Shown here in pieces: positions 44,008 to 56,761 of a stretch of 64,000 bases of DNA. Source of the DNA: Allobaculum stercoricanis DSM 13633. GTDB lineage: Bacteria > Bacillota_I > Bacilli_A > Erysipelotrichales > Erysipelotrichaceae. The notes beneath the pieces were generated by a model. That model saw only the letters and a program-made list of their open reading frames with translations, did no database searches and was not told the origin of the DNA. Where the stretch lies: assembly GCF_000384195.1 (NCBI RefSeq), contig NZ_KB913034.1, positions 1,042,507 through 1,106,506 of the forward strand, read 5' to 3'. Both the position numbers and the translations under genes were made by a program. Position 1 is the first letter of the stretch; each line of letters begins with the position of its first letter.

Positions 44008-45228
44008 TTAGGACTCAAGGCGTTGCTTGCGGATCATCGATCCGGCAACAACATCTCCCTGCCAAGGAAGATAAACAATCTCCATCGGGTGATTACATAT
44101 TGTAATCTCTTCATTTTCTTCATTAAAGATTTTTTCAATAATCGCCTGGTATGGAGCAATATGAGGCCCAAAGAGTTCAACTGGTGTTCCTTGTTCAAAG
44201 TGATTTTTCACTTGTACCTGAATCATACCTGGGCGATTTTGTGGATGAGCATCTAAAACTAAACCAATATATTCTTGCGTCACCGTTTCATCGTGTTTGC
44301 GATACAATTGAACATTTTCATCTGGAAGTCCATGATAAAACCCTGGACCTGTTGGGCGGTTTTCCGCACGAGAAAGTTCCGCACAAATGGTGGATAAAAA
44401 CGCTTCATCGGCATGACCATATTGTTCAATATGATCAATGAGGCGTCGATAAGCGCCAACAACAACCGCTAAATAATAGTCAGATTTCATTCGTCCTTCA
44501 ATTTTGACCGATGTTACTCCAGCATGAATCATCCTTTCAATTTGGTCGGCTGCTTGTAAGTCACGACTTGACATTGAAAACGGTCGCTCAGGATCTGTGA
44601 TCGATTGCTCACCATCGCGTAATGTATATTTCCAACGACAACTTTGTGCACATCCGCCCCGATTGGCATCACGATTTGTCATATGGTTCGATAAGACACA
44701 GCGCCCAGAAAAGGAAATACACATTCCACCATGAATAAATGCCTCAATGTCATTAATGTTTTGTTGACAAATTTCTTCGATAGCAGGCATGGGTGTTTCA
44801 CGTCCTAAGACAACACGATCTACGCCAAGATTTGTCCAGAACCGAACCGCTTCACTATTTAAGATTGATCGTTGCGTGGAAACATGAACTTCAAAATGGC
44901 GTGTTTCCATTTTTAATGCTCTTGTGATAATCGACGGTGAAGCAGAAATAATCGCATCGATTCCAGCTTGATCTAATGCTTGAAGATAATCTTCCAACCC
45001 TCCAAAATCACTCGGATGAGGGATAATGTTGACCGTAACATGTACTTGCGCTTGATGTTCATGAGCAAATTCGCAAAGTTCATGAATTTGATCTAAATCA
45101 AAATTTGATGCTCTTGAGCGTAAAGAGAAAGATTGGCCCCCAATATATACTGCGTTTGCGCCATAACGAATCGCAGTTTTTGCTTTTTCTAAGTTACCAG
45201 CGGGTGCGAGCAATTCAATGGCGGACAT
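44008..45228 (-). CDS. trhP2: U32 family protein TrhP2/YrrO-like (tRNA 5-hydroxyuridine formation)
   Basis: A 406-residue member of the peptidase U32 family. ELLAPAGNLEKAKTAIRYGANAVYIGG at the start and EAFIHGGMCISFSGRCVLSNHMTNRDANRGGCAQSCRW (cysteines around residues 168, 176, 192 and 196) are family signatures. In Bacillus the paired genes yrrN-yrrO (trhP1-trhP2) are needed for prephenate-dependent hydroxylation of U34 in certain tRNAs. The ATG overlaps the preceding gene by 14 bp with AGGAGA upstream. The same arrangement, plus downstream proS, suggests a translation-related operon. Confidence 0.88.
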   Translation of the reverse strand: MSAIELLAPAGNLEKAKTAIRYGANAVYIGGQSFSLRSRASNFDLDQIHELCEFAHEHQAQVHVTVNIIPHPSDFGGLEDYLQALDQAGIDAIISASPSIITRALKMETRHFEVHVSTQRSILNSEAVRFWTNLGVDRVVLGRETPMPAIEEICQQNINDIEAFIHGGMCISFSGRCVLSNHMTNRDANRGGCAQSCRWKYTLRDGEQSITDPERPFSMSSRDLQAADQIERMIHAGVTSVKIEGRMKSDYYLAVVVGAYRRLIDHIEQYGHADEAFLSTICAELSRAENRPTGPGFYHGLPDENVQLYRKHDETVTQEYIGLVLDAHPQNRPGMIQVQVKNHFEQGTPVELFGPHIAPYQAIIEKIFNEENEEITICNHPMEIVYLPWQGDVVAGSMIRKQRLES

Positions 45229-46108
45229 TTGTTTTCTCCTTTCGAATTAATGTTTCTTCTTGTTTTAAATTCGATTCAATCGAATTTTCATTTGGTGAAT
45301 GTTCTAAAATCTTGCGATATGTCTGAAGCATTTCAATACCCCATTCATTTGATTTTAAAAAGGCATCAATTCTAAAGCGTTCAATACCACTATCTGCGAT
45401 TGCACATAGATCCGATCCAGCTTGTATTGGTAAATCGGACATGATATGCGTGCCCTGATCATCTTGCCAAGTCAAAAGTCTAGCATCTCGCATTTGTTCT
45501 TGAATTGTATACACTTTATTTTGTTCAAATGCATCTTGTCGTTTGATATATCGTAAGTAGTTTTCAATTAGCGGGCGGCGACTTTCCATCCATGAATAAT
45601 GACCACTAATCAACACTTCTAAATTCTTAGCGTTTGAACAATCTTGCGCACAAGCAACAATTTCATCCAGCGTTAATTCATGGCTTAAAGACGCTGCTTG
45701 CAATCCTTGTTCTAAATAGAAGTTTGCATCTTGGCCACTACATAAAAGCGTTTCAGGTTGAATGATCAATAGTTGTCTTAAATCGCGACCAATTTGGTTT
45801 CCATATTCATCAGCTAAATGAATATAGCCATCATCTGCAATATAGAATCCATCAACGCCGGTATCGATGGCTTGATGGAAAAGATTACGAACATTTGCCA
45901 ATTGGCTTTGTTCAATCATTCCTTGAGCATTAATTAAAAGTTGAATGTCATGTTGATGGAATCGTTTAACCATTTCGGGTAACTCTTCAATCTGAACACA
46001 AGCATGACTTCTTGCCGCTAATGGTGCTAAACCAATACACACAGCATCAGGTTTACATTCCATTACGGCATCTAGATTTGATAAATCTTCTAAAGCAAGA
46101 ATCCACAT
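45215..46108 (-). CDS. trhP1: TrhP1/YrrN-like protein
   Basis: A 297-residue partner of the downstream U32 protein. It has the TIM-barrel-like N-terminus of the family (DAVCIGLAPLAARSHA, QLLINAQGMI, GVDGFYIADDGY, SGHYSWMESRRPLIENYL) but lacks the cysteine cluster, as YrrN does. Two ATGs are possible: I choose the one ending at 46108, 6 bp from GGAGGA; the ATG at 46114 directly abuts that site. Together with the next gene it probably supports tRNA 5-hydroxyuridine synthesis. Confidence 0.8.
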   Translation of the reverse strand: MWILALEDLSNLDAVMECKPDAVCIGLAPLAARSHACVQIEELPEMVKRFHQHDIQLLINAQGMIEQSQLANVRNLFHQAIDTGVDGFYIADDGYIHLADEYGNQIGRDLRQLLIIQPETLLCSGQDANFYLEQGLQAASLSHELTLDEIVACAQDCSNAKNLEVLISGHYSWMESRRPLIENYLRYIKRQDAFEQNKVYTIQEQMRDARLLTWQDDQGTHIMSDLPIQAGSDLCAIADSGIERFRIDAFLKSNEWGIEMLQTYRKILEHSPNENSIESNLKQEETLIRKEKTNVRH

Positions 46109-46198
46109 ACGCATTCCTCCATCTAATCATTATAAAAAACTTTTTGATTTTTACAAATCCGAGCACTATTTACCCTAATCCTCGCGATCATTTTTTGG

Positions 46199-46228
46199 TT
46201 TCGCATACATTTTACAAAATGTATGCGA
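46199..46228. promoter_or_regulatory. Perfect 14-bp inverted repeat between trhP1 and galM
   Basis: TTCGCATACATTTT (46199-46212), AC, AAAATGTATGCGAA (46215-46228). No T-run follows on either strand, so it is more likely a repressor operator than a terminator. A TATAAT for galM lies at 46295-46300. Confidence 0.55.
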
Positions 46229-46368
46229 ATACACTTAAATTAACAATCTAGTGATCTTATGTTATCATCCCATATCATTTCGTTTTAGATTGGTTATAAT
46301 GAGATAAACCATGTTATTTGCATGCGCTTAGCACTAATCAAGCACATTCATTATTCAGAAAGGAAATC

Positions 46369-47478
46369 ATGATGATTCGCAAAACTGAACAAAGACCTGA
46401 CAACATTTGTTTTTATGAATTAGAAAACGATAAACTTAAAGTTTTAGTTTCCAGCTACGGGGTTACCTTAATCGAAATCGACCTTAAAGATGCAGCTGGA
46501 AATTGTTTTAACACGATTTTAGGTTATCCCACGATTGAAGATTACATCGCCCGCTCTGGCACATATTTCGGTGCATTAGTTGGGCGCACTTGTAACCGTC
46601 TTAAAAAAGGCCAATTCACTTTAAACGGAAAAGACTACCAAATTGCTGTAAACAACGGACCAAACTCCTTACATGGCGGCATTGATGGTTTTTCTTACCA
46701 AAACTTCGATTCAAGAATCGAAGATGACCAATTAATCTTTACTTACCATTCACCAGATATGGAAGAAGGATATCCAGGTAATCTTGATTTAACTTGCACT
46801 TTAAAACTTGAAGACAATGCACTGAGAATTATTTATGATGCAATTAGCGATCAAGATACACTTTGTAACTTAACACACCACACTTATTTCAACTTAAATC
46901 AAAGTGAAGACGTTTCGAACCACTTATTACGCATTGACGCTTCTCGTCATGGTTTAGTGGATCCAGATGGATTATGTATTGGTCATTATCGTGAAGTCCA
47001 AAACACGCCACTAGATTTTAGACAATTTGCTCCAATTCACCAAGGTTTTGACCAAAGTGATGAACAAGTTCAATTAGCCAACGGAATCGACCATCATTTT
47101 GTTTTAGATGACAAGGATTCAAAATGTGTCATTCAAGACCCAGTTTCAAAACGAACTGTAGAAATCGAAACAACATTACCAGGAATTCAATTATATTCTG
47201 GAAACTTCATCGAACCTTGCCAAGGACGCCATGGCGTAACCTATTCACATCATGCTGGCTTAGCTGTTGAACCGCAATTCGTTCCTGATTCAATCCATAA
47301 CCAAGAACATCCTGATGTGATTCTAAAAGCGAATCAGCCTTTCCATGAAGAAATCTTATATCGCTTCTTTGACAAAGAAAATCAACCAACTGACTTATAT
47401 AACGCATTTTATTCCAATGCGTCAACAACACACTATTCTTCCTGTCTATGCAGCGAAAAAAATTGCCCAAAAGACTAA
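46369..47478 (+). CDS. galM: Aldose 1-epimerase (galactose mutarotase)
   Basis: Interconverts alpha and beta anomers of galactose, the product of the convergent lacZ gene. About 369 residues. The catalytic H and E are visible in LHGGIDGF, HHTYFNL and, near the end, GLAVEPQFVPD. AAAGGA precedes two consecutive ATGs (46369 and 46372). The family usually ends near ILYRF; here about 35 further residues with several Ser/Cys follow, encoded partly by an ACGCATT/AATGCGT hairpin. That tail may be a late frame change, but I see no clear homology to confirm it. Confidence 0.92.
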   Translation: MMIRKTEQRPDNICFYELENDKLKVLVSSYGVTLIEIDLKDAAGNCFNTILGYPTIEDYIARSGTYFGALVGRTCNRLKKGQFTLNGKDYQIAVNNGPNSLHGGIDGFSYQNFDSRIEDDQLIFTYHSPDMEEGYPGNLDLTCTLKLEDNALRIIYDAISDQDTLCNLTHHTYFNLNQSEDVSNHLLRIDASRHGLVDPDGLCIGHYREVQNTPLDFRQFAPIHQGFDQSDEQVQLANGIDHHFVLDDKDSKCVIQDPVSKRTVEIETTLPGIQLYSGNFIEPCQGRHGVTYSHHAGLAVEPQFVPDSIHNQEHPDVILKANQPFHEEILYRFFDKENQPTDLYNAFYSNASTTHYSSCLCSEKNCPKD

Positions 47479-47500
47479 ACTCAACATTCAAGTCGCAAAA

Positions 47501-47532
47501 AAAGGAGCTCAATTTGATCAGCTCCTTTTTTA
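47501..47532. terminator. Bidirectional terminator between galM and lacZ
   Basis: AAAGGAGCT/AGCTCCTTT stem with A-run and T-run on both sides; both convergent genes end within 25 bp. Confidence 0.9.
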
Positions 47533-47533
47533 T

Positions 47534-50638
<3,105 letters not shown>

Positions 50639-50781
50639 TTATTCTTTTGTCATTATAATTCAAGAATCTATATTGAAATAGATCTTAAAGAAAATCTCAA
50701 CCAAATCTCTTTTCTTTATTCAATCATTGAATTTTTTCATTTCACTTTACTGAGTTTTTCGTGAATTCTATATCACTGATC

Positions 50782-50826
50782 AAAAAAAAGGCAATGCCTA
50801 CAGAATTTCTGTTTGCATTGCCTTTC
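50782..50826 (-). terminator. Intrinsic terminator of nifJ
   Basis: AAAGGCAATGC/GCATTGCCTTT enclosing ACAGAA/TTCTGT, with eight T residues on the minus strand. Confidence 0.93.
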
Positions 50827-50865
50827 GTTTTATAAAGCTAAATTGTAGGAATCAAAATCGATGGA

Positions 50866-53800
50866 TTAAAGTCCTTCTTTTTCAATTGCGATCAGACGTT
50901 CTCTACGACGTTTAGCGTCAGTAACAGCCTGTTCGAACATAGCATCAGAAGCTTCTTTACCTAACAGTTTAGCAAGTTGAGCGTAACGAGCTTCTTTTAA
51001 CATGAATGCTTCCATTTTGGAGTAATCTGGTTCCTTTTTGGAGTCGATTGTTAATGGTTGTTCTTTATTGTCTGGGTTGTAACGGTAGAGGTCTACATAA
51101 CCACATGCAACAGCGTCTCTTTGAACTTGCTGATGGTTACCTAATCCGCCTTTAATACCGTGTTCAGCACATGGTGCGTAAGCGATAATTAAGGATGGTC
51201 CATCGTAAGCTTCTGCTTCACGGAATGCTTTAAGAGTTTGGTTCTTGTCAGCACCCATGCAGACGCTTGCTACATATACGTGACCATAAGTCATAGCGAT
51301 CTGACCGAGGTCTTTTTTAGCTGTGGATTTACCACCAGCTGCGAATTTAGCAACAGAGGATCTTGGAGTAGATTTAGAAGCCTGACCACCAGTGTTGGAG
51401 TAAACTTCAGTATCTAATACAAGTACGTTAACGTTTACGTTGTTAGCTAATACATGGTCAAGTCCACCGTAACCGATGTCATATGCCCATCCGTCACCAC
51501 CGATGATCCAGTTGGATTTATCAACAAGGTCAGCGTCAACAAGGCCTTTAACGTCAGCATTTGCTTCGTTAGCAGCAAGTTCTTTGATTGCTGGTGCAAG
51601 AGCGCGTTGAGTTTCACGATCAAGACCACAAGCGATGTAAGCTTCGAATTTTTCTTTCAGTTCTGGAGCAACTGTTGCCATGTTGTCTTCCATGACTTTA
51701 AGGATTTTAGCTTTGTTCAGGTTATTAGCTAAAGCCATACCATAAACGTATTCAGCGTTGTCTTCGAATAAGGAGTTAGCCCAAGCAGTTCCGTTTCCGT
51801 CTTTATCTTTAACGAATGGAGTAGATGGGTTAGCACCGCAGTAGATAGAAGAGCATCCAGTAGCGTTGGAGATCTGCATATCTTTACCGAATAACTGAGA
51901 AGCTAATCTGTAGTATGGAGTTTCACCACATCCTGGGCAGGATCCTGGTACTTCAAAGTATGGCATTAACATCTGAGAACCTTTAACTGTTGTTGCTGGG
52001 AACAGATCAGTTTTGTATTCAGTTTCTTTGAAGATGTAGTCAGCCAATGGATCGAATTCAAGTTGAGAGTTGATATCAACCATTTTGAGGGCTTTATTGC
52101 CTTTTTTACCTGGGCATTCAGATACGCATAATCCGCATCCTACACAGTTAGATGGAGATACTTGAACTCTGAAACGTAAGTTAGTGTCTTTAACACCCAT
52201 TAATGGAAGAGTTTCGAATTCCATTGGAGCATTTTCGATTTCTTCTGGAGTTAAAGCGAATGTACGGATTGTAGCATGTGGACATACGAAGGAGCAGAAT
52301 CCGCATTGGATACAGTTTTCAGCATCCCATTGTGGTACGTTCACTGCAATTGCACGTTTTTCTTTGAAGGCAATGTTGTTTTGCATTGTTCCGTCTAATA
52401 CACCATGTTTAGTGAATGCGGAAACAGGCATGTTGTAACCTTCAAGTCCGTTAATACGAGCTGCATATTCATCCCAATATGCATCGCCAGTTGGAGTATG
52501 TAATTCACCGACTGGTAATTCAGACCAAGCTTTGTCTACAACGACTTCAACAAGACCATCTTTACCCATGTCGATTGCTTTGTAGTTCAATTGAACGATT
52601 TCGTCACCTTTTTTACCATAGGATTTTTTAGCTGCTTTTTTCATTAAATCTACAGCTGTGTCATATGGAAGGATCTGTGGGTTTAATGCGAAGAATGCAG
52701 ATTGGAGGATAGTGTTTGTACGACGACCCATACCGATCTGGCTCGCAATTTTGTTTGCATCAATAATGTAGAATTTAGCACCTTTATCAGCTAATTCTTT
52801 TTTCAGACGGTTAGGCATGTGTTTAACGATGTCTTCAGCGTTGAAGGAAGTGTTCAGTAAGAATGTTCCACCTTTCTTCAAGTTGTTAGCTAAATCGTAT
52901 TTGAACATGTAGCTGTCTAAAGAAACAGAGATAAAGTCAGCGTTGTTGATGTAGTAAGTTTTGTGGATAGGTTCAGTTCCAAAACGTAAGTGGGAACGAG
53001 TTACACCACCAGCTTTTTTGGAGTCGTATGCATAGTAACCTTGTGCATACATGTCAGTGTTGTCACCGATAATTTTGATGGAAGATTTGTTTGCAGAAAC
53101 AGTACCATCAGATCCAAGACCCCAGAACAGACATTCTGTTGTTTTGCCATCATCGATAACGAAGGAATCATCGCAAGGTAAAGATGTGAATGTTACATCA
53201 TCTTCGATACCAAGAGTGAAACCGTTTTTGAGTTCAGTACCTTTGAGGTGATCGAATACAGCTTTGATATGTTTTGGAGCAGTATCGTGGCTTCCAAGAC
53301 CATAACGTCCGCCGATGATTTCGATATCTTTGCCAGCAAGTGCGGCAATGACATCAAGGTAAAGAGGTTCGCCTAAAGCGCCGCCTTCTTTAGAACGGTC
53401 AAGAACAGCAATTTTCTTAACAGTTGCTGGAAGTACGTCGAGCAAGTATTTAGTGGAGAATGGACGATACAGGTGAACTTTGATCATACCAACTTTTTCA
53501 CCGTTAGCGTTCAATTTGTCGATTGTTTCAGTTGCAGTTTCTGTTACAGAACCCATAGCAATGATGATGTTTTCTGCATCAGGAGCACCATAGTAAACAA
53601 ATGGAGCATAATGACGTCCAGTGATTTCGCTGATTTTTTTCATGTAGTCAGCAACGATATCTGGAACAGCATCATAATGAGTGTTACGAGCTTCAACACC
53701 TTGGAAGAAGATGTCATCGTTTTCGTTTGCACCACGAGTTACTGGGTTTGTATGTGGCTGCATAGCATTTGCTCTGAATTCAGCAAGTGCTTCGTAATCG

Positions 53801-54393
53801 ATAAGATCTTTGTATTGATCAACATCGAATACTTCAATTTTGTCAACTTCGTGAGAAGTTCTGAATCCGTCAAAGAAGTGAACGAATGGAGTGTGTGCTT
53901 TGATTGCAGAAAGGTGAGCAACACCAGCAAGGTCCATAACTTCCTGTACGGAATGGCTGGCTAACATTGGGATACCAGTTTGACGGATAGAATATACGTC
54001 GGAGTGGTCACCGAAAATGTTTAAAGAACGGCTAGCTAATGAACGAGCAGCAACGTGCAATACGATAGGAAGGTTTTCACCAACCCATTTGTAAATATTT
54101 GGGATCATTAAAAGAAGACCCTGGGATGCAGTGAAAGTTGTTGCTAAAACACCAGCTTGTGCAGCACCGTGAACGGCACCAGATGCACCAGCTTCGGACT
54201 GGAGCTCAGCGATTTTAACGACTTGGTCAAAAGCGTTTAAACGTCCCTGAGTAGCCCATGTATCCATGGTTTCTGCCATCGGAGAAGATGGAGTGATAGG
54301 GTAGATACAGCTCATTTCTGTTAACGCATAGGCGTTATGAGCAGCGGCAGTATTACCATCCATGGATTGGAAAGTTTTAATTTTTTCTACCAT
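50866..54393 (-). CDS. nifJ: Pyruvate:ferredoxin (flavodoxin) oxidoreductase
   Basis: A 1,175-residue single-chain enzyme that turns pyruvate and CoA into acetyl-CoA and CO2 while reducing ferredoxin, the key anaerobic fate of pyruvate. Domain order is normal: an N-terminal domain (GNTAAAHNAYALTE, IYPITPSSPMAE), a CoA-related domain, an EKR-type linker, a 2x[4Fe-4S] ferredoxin module (CIQCGFCSFVCP and CVGCGLCVSECPG, residues about 690-760), then the TPP-binding domain with CPGCGETPYYRL and GGDGWAYDIGYGG. AAAGGAGGAAA precedes the ATG. Codon use is visibly more biased than in neighbours, as expected for a highly expressed gene. A perfect cre site lies about 90 bp upstream. Confidence 0.97.
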   Translation of the reverse strand: MVEKIKTFQSMDGNTAAAHNAYALTEMSCIYPITPSSPMAETMDTWATQGRLNAFDQVVKIAELQSEAGASGAVHGAAQAGVLATTFTASQGLLLMIPNIYKWVGENLPIVLHVAARSLASRSLNIFGDHSDVYSIRQTGIPMLASHSVQEVMDLAGVAHLSAIKAHTPFVHFFDGFRTSHEVDKIEVFDVDQYKDLIDYEALAEFRANAMQPHTNPVTRGANENDDIFFQGVEARNTHYDAVPDIVADYMKKISEITGRHYAPFVYYGAPDAENIIIAMGSVTETATETIDKLNANGEKVGMIKVHLYRPFSTKYLLDVLPATVKKIAVLDRSKEGGALGEPLYLDVIAALAGKDIEIIGGRYGLGSHDTAPKHIKAVFDHLKGTELKNGFTLGIEDDVTFTSLPCDDSFVIDDGKTTECLFWGLGSDGTVSANKSSIKIIGDNTDMYAQGYYAYDSKKAGGVTRSHLRFGTEPIHKTYYINNADFISVSLDSYMFKYDLANNLKKGGTFLLNTSFNAEDIVKHMPNRLKKELADKGAKFYIIDANKIASQIGMGRRTNTILQSAFFALNPQILPYDTAVDLMKKAAKKSYGKKGDEIVQLNYKAIDMGKDGLVEVVVDKAWSELPVGELHTPTGDAYWDEYAARINGLEGYNMPVSAFTKHGVLDGTMQNNIAFKEKRAIAVNVPQWDAENCIQCGFCSFVCPHATIRTFALTPEEIENAPMEFETLPLMGVKDTNLRFRVQVSPSNCVGCGLCVSECPGKKGNKALKMVDINSQLEFDPLADYIFKETEYKTDLFPATTVKGSQMLMPYFEVPGSCPGCGETPYYRLASQLFGKDMQISNATGCSSIYCGANPSTPFVKDKDGNGTAWANSLFEDNAEYVYGMALANNLNKAKILKVMEDNMATVAPELKEKFEAYIACGLDRETQRALAPAIKELAANEANADVKGLVDADLVDKSNWIIGGDGWAYDIGYGGLDHVLANNVNVNVLVLDTEVYSNTGGQASKSTPRSSVAKFAAGGKSTAKKDLGQIAMTYGHVYVASVCMGADKNQTLKAFREAEAYDGPSLIIAYAPCAEHGIKGGLGNHQQVQRDAVACGYVDLYRYNPDNKEQPLTIDSKKEPDYSKMEAFMLKEARYAQLAKLLGKEASDAMFEQAVTDAKRRRERLIAIEKEGL

Positions 54394-54481
54394 GTAGAAG
54401 TTTCCTCCTTTAAAATTTTGAACCTACATTCGACTCAATTATATTAAGATTAGATGGTCTTTAAAAGAGAAATGTCTTTGC

Positions 54482-54495
54482 TGTAAGCGTTTGCA
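54482..54495. promoter_or_regulatory. CcpA cre site upstream of nifJ
   Basis: TGTAAGCGTTTGCA matches the catabolite-responsive element consensus TGWAARCGYTWNCA at essentially every defined position. It is 89 bp before the nifJ start, consistent with carbon-source control. Confidence 0.82.
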
Positions 54496-55173
54496 CGGTT
54501 AGATATAACAAACTCTGGTGTGTATAATTCACTTTAAAGACTTACTTGTTACAAAGTCTGTTCTTTCTCTTTCCTATTTTTTAAGCGTCAATAAACTTTT
54601 GCTTCACTTAAAATTCTCGATTACAAATTTAGGTAAAGCGGTTAAGCTTAATCACAATTTAGTTCCTTTGTTGCAGTCATAACCCTCTTTTAATTCAATG
54701 CAACTAAAACATTCCTTACGATACCTTTTTCTTTGACTCCTACTTATTGATTGAAATGCCTTTATTAAGGCATTTTTCAAAGTAAATATTTTTATTCAGA
54801 ATGAATAAAGATTGATTTAATCATTCCTGAAGTCTTTTCTATTTAAAAATGAATTTTTAAAACTTTATTGTCTTTACAAAAAAAACGAATTTTCCCACTT
54901 CTATTTTTTTGCTCCGAGCATACATTTAATTTTTAATCTATGATTTAAAATAGAAAAACAACTTAGTTTTTTTCAGCATTCCGCCCTGATTTTTTTCTTA
55001 TTGAAAATCTATGAAAACTATTTAATTCAAAATCCTATTTTTTACATTCTGACAATATTCATACATTCTAAAAAATCTTTAGCGCTTTCGTACCTCGTTT
55101 TATACTTTTTCATTCAGTAAGCAAACGATTCTTAGGGGTTTGTCATCGTTGTGAAAATAGTCGATGAAACATT

Positions 55174-55202
55174 TTCAAATCCTCGCTAAATTTGGTTATA
55201 AT
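55174..55202 (+). promoter_or_regulatory. Promoter of the SseB-domain gene
   Basis: TTCAAA (55174-55179), 17 bp, TATAAT (55197-55202). It implies a leader of about 110 nt. Confidence 0.7.
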
Positions 55203-55318
55203 ATTTTTTGGATTTTACATTGAACATTTGAATAAACGATTTCATCCAATCAATAATCATAAAACGATCGATATCGATTCATCCCATTGAATCCGATTCA
55301 GTTTAAGGAGAATGAAAC

Positions 55319-56533
55319 ATGCCTAATCAATCAGATCAACAAAACAAAACGGTAGAGCTTTCTAATGAAGCCCTCAAAAAAGCAATTCAAAATTTCCCTG
55401 AGGAAGTAACACCTGAATTCCTTCATAGTTTATTCGAACACTTAATCCCTGCCCGTGTTCTTTTACCTGTCGGTGAACCAGATCCGCAACAATTAGCAAA
55501 TCAAGAAACAGAAGAAAAAATGCGCCAAGTTAGTCCATACTTGATCCGTAATGGAAAAGACCAAAAATTTGTTCCTTTCTTTACAAGTCTTGATGAACTC
55601 AAAACATTCTTTAAAGAACAGCGCGTTGGCTATATCACAATCCCTTTTGCCAATGCGGTTCCAATGATCAAACAAATGTCAAAAGTCATCGACGGTGTTA
55701 CTTTAGACCCTGCTTCAAATAAAGTGATTTTACCTACAGTTGCAATTGAAGTATTTGGTCGCGCAGTTTTACAAGAAAAACAACAAGAAAACAAAACGAA
55801 ACATTTAGTAGAAACTTTAAAAACTCTTACAGACAAGAAAGACCAAGAATCATTTTTAGCTGCCGGCAAAGCTATTATGGAAAGTGAACTGATCGTTCCA
55901 GTCAACAAAAGTCAATCCAATATTGATTCTGACAAGTCTAAACCACAATCTCTCTCACTCATGATGGTTCATAATGAGAAGAATGAAAAACTTTTAGCCT
56001 TCTTCACATCTTTAGACCAATTTAAACACTTCGTTAAAAACCCTGACATCCAGGCAGTGAAGATGAAAGCTGAAGACTTTGCTCATTTATTACAATCCGT
56101 TCAAGATCAATTTGATGCAGTTGTTATTGATCCAAATGGTTTGAACCTTGCATTTAGAATCGCCTTCTTATTAAACTTTGCGCCTGGTACTCCAAATAAC
56201 TTGTTACAGAAAAAGGAAAGCAGCGCCAATTTAGATACATTGCGCGAGCCTGAAAAACACAACCAAGATTTTGAAGCAGCATTGATTTCTTGTGGATTCC
56301 ATCATCCAGAAATCAAAAAAATGTATCTCAAGGAAAAAGTTGATGATCAAACCGGTGTTGTAAGCTGGTTTGTTGCCATTGATATGCCAAACCCAGATGT
56401 TGCAGTCATTGAAGACTTAGCAAAAATCACCGCTCCTCATCGTGGCGATCGCGCTGTCGCATTTAGCTTCATCAGCCCAAATCAAAGAAGTTTCTTCCAA
56501 AAAAACAATGCGATTTACTCTAGCTTTAAATAA
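55319..56533 (+). CDS. Protein with duplicated SseB-like domains
   Basis: A 404-residue cytosolic protein. Two related segments are visible: residues about 60-140 (VPFFTSLDELKTFF ... VIDGVTLDPASNKVIL) and about 210-290 (LLAFFTSLDQFKHFV ... FDAVVIDPNGLNLAF), each resembling the SseB N-terminal domain. Residues 310-400 resemble the SseB C-terminal domain. SseB-type domains are widespread in Firmicutes, but their role is poorly defined. AAGGAGAATGAAAC precedes the ATG. Monocistronic with promoter and terminator. Confidence 0.8.
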   Translation: MPNQSDQQNKTVELSNEALKKAIQNFPEEVTPEFLHSLFEHLIPARVLLPVGEPDPQQLANQETEEKMRQVSPYLIRNGKDQKFVPFFTSLDELKTFFKEQRVGYITIPFANAVPMIKQMSKVIDGVTLDPASNKVILPTVAIEVFGRAVLQEKQQENKTKHLVETLKTLTDKKDQESFLAAGKAIMESELIVPVNKSQSNIDSDKSKPQSLSLMMVHNEKNEKLLAFFTSLDQFKHFVKNPDIQAVKMKAEDFAHLLQSVQDQFDAVVIDPNGLNLAFRIAFLLNFAPGTPNNLLQKKESSANLDTLREPEKHNQDFEAALISCGFHHPEIKKMYLKEKVDDQTGVVSWFVAIDMPNPDVAVIEDLAKITAPHRGDRAVAFSFISPNQRSFFQKNNAIYSSFK

Positions 56534-56548
56534 ATCAAAACAGCGTTC

Positions 56549-56588
56549 AAAAAGTCCATATCCGCTCAATTTGCGATATGGACTTTTT
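56549..56588 (+). terminator. Intrinsic terminator of the SseB-domain gene
   Basis: AAAAGTCCATATC/GATATGGACTTTT stem ending in a T-run. Confidence 0.92.
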
Positions 56589-56674
56589 CTATAGCGATTC
56601 TTCGTCTACATTATGAACAAAAAGTGGATTAAAAAACATGCAATAGAAGCAATCATTCTTTTTTAAATCGCATC

Positions 56675-56719
56675 AAAAAAGACCTATCTTTGCGTATTTC
56701 AATAAACAAGACAGGTCTT
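56675..56719 (-). terminator. Probable terminator of pgi
   Basis: AAGACCT/AGGTCTT stem with a long loop, followed by six T residues on the minus strand. Confidence 0.8.
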
Positions 56720-56761
56720 CATTCTATTAAATTAGTTAAATTGATGATTCTAGAAAAGGAC

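Larger units (their letters stand above)
54394..55318. other. 925-bp divergent intergenic region between nifJ and the SseB-domain gene
   Basis: A/T-rich. Holds the cre site (54482-54495), the unresolved nifJ promoter and the SseB-gene promoter (55174-55202). Between 54540 and 55130 I see no frame, hairpin or repeat that I would defend. Confidence 0.55.

Noticed and set aside
53473..53964. 163-codon plus-strand frame inside nifJ
   Set aside because: A shadow of the strongly biased nifJ coding strand; its Cys/Phe/Ser-rich composition is typical of an antisense frame and no ribosome site precedes it.
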